Both the position numbers and the translations under genes were made by a program. Below, piece after piece: positions 5,147-5,441 of a stretch of DNA of 5,441 nt. Within the stretch, counting starts at the first letter, position 1. Every line of letters begins with the position of its first letter. Origin of the DNA: an uncultured Methylobacillus sp. (GTDB lineage Bacteria > Pseudomonadota > Gammaproteobacteria > Burkholderiales > Methylophilaceae); contig CAMLME010000127.1 in the NCBI GenBank assembly GCA_946481235.1, forward strand, positions 1 through 5,441, given 5' to 3'. The notes under the pieces were generated by a model. The model ran no database searches. It worked only from the letters and a program-made list of their open reading frames with translations, and was not told the origin of the DNA.

Positions 5147-5441
5147 TGCGATTGCCCGGCCTCGTAACGCTCGTAGGCGTTGATGATCTTCTGCACCAAC
5201 GGGTGGCGCACCACATCGTCGGAGAGGAATTGCGTCATCGCGATGCCACGCACGTCCTTCAGCACTTTTTGCGCTTCCACCAGGCCGCTCTTCTGGCCGC
5301 GCGCAAGGTCGATTTGCGTCACGTCGCCGGTAATCACGGCCTTGGTGCCGAAACCGATGCGCGTCAGGAACATCTTCATCTGCTCGGGCGTGGTGTTCTG
5401 CGCTTCGTCGAGGATGATGAAGCTCTGGTTCAGCGTGCGGC
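5143..5441 (-). CDS. ybeZ: PhoH-family ATPase (YbeZ), C-terminal end only; runs off the right edge
   Basis: PhoH/YbeZ is a cytoplasmic P-loop NTPase with RNA-helicase-like features that partners with YbeY in ribosome metabolism. The 98 codons present begin [20 protein letters not shown], carrying the Walker B motif [20 protein letters not shown], then [12 protein letters not shown] and RGQKSGL follow, all typical of the PhoH core, ending in a short C-terminal helix ([15 protein letters not shown]). The Walker A part lies outside the window, since the full protein is usually about 320-350 residues. The internal ATG at 5379 is not the start, because conserved sequence continues upstream in frame to the window edge. 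The stop codon overlaps the ybeY start (ATGA), placing it first of the three coupled genes here. Confidence 0.96.
   Translation of the reverse strand, partial: RTLNQSFIILDEAQNTTPEQMKMFLTRIGFGTKAVITGDVTQIDLARGQKSGLVEAQKVLKDVRGIAMTQFLSDDVVRHPLVQKIINAYERYEAGQSQ

Noticed and set aside
5143..5379. A complete 78-residue gene starting at 5379
   Set aside because: Conserved PhoH sequence including Walker B continues upstream in frame to the edge, so this is the 3' end of a larger gene.

Overview
The window is a piece of a proteobacterial chromosome, most likely betaproteobacterial. That placement is an inference from the moderately high GC content, the ybeZ-ybeY-ybeX-lnt gene set, and the style of the MscL and radical-SAM proteins; no rRNA or other direct phylogenetic marker is present. 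It holds eight protein-coding genes. Two are cut by the window edges: lnt on the left and the PhoH-family gene on the right. I see no tRNA, rRNA, CRISPR array, transposase or phage gene.

Right part (3829-5441, all minus strand): phoH/ybeZ (C-terminal end only), ybeY and corC/ybeX follow one another with overlapping ends (4 bp, then 11 bp). This is a tightly coupled operon combining a PhoH ATPase, the YbeY rRNA endonuclease and a CBS-domain CorC protein. Left end (1-862, minus): the N-terminal 287 residues of lnt, apolipoprotein N-acyltransferase. In enterobacteria lnt directly follows ybeX, and in this window it still lies downstream on the same strand, but about 3 kb further along.

Middle part (863-3828): this block separates corC from lnt and holds four genes in mixed orientation. 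They are a zinc-ribbon membrane protein of unknown function (plus, 1028-1690), a stand-alone radical-SAM enzyme of the COG0731 type (minus, 1826-2677), mscL with a C-terminal zinc ribbon instead of the usual helix (plus, 2825-3265), and a small secreted protein with a BamE/SmpA-like look (minus, 3364-3738). The spaces between them hold hairpins, terminator candidates and short palindromic repeats resembling dispersed repeats of proteobacterial genomes.

Most of the window is conserved housekeeping DNA: ribosome maturation, lipoprotein acylation and osmotic protection. The least explained items are the zinc-ribbon membrane protein with its flanking repeat-like sequences, the zinc-ribbon tail on MscL, the interlocked inverted repeats between the zinc-ribbon and radical-SAM genes, and a 15-bp near-perfect palindrome just upstream of lnt. 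I found no convincing evidence of a new multi-gene system.
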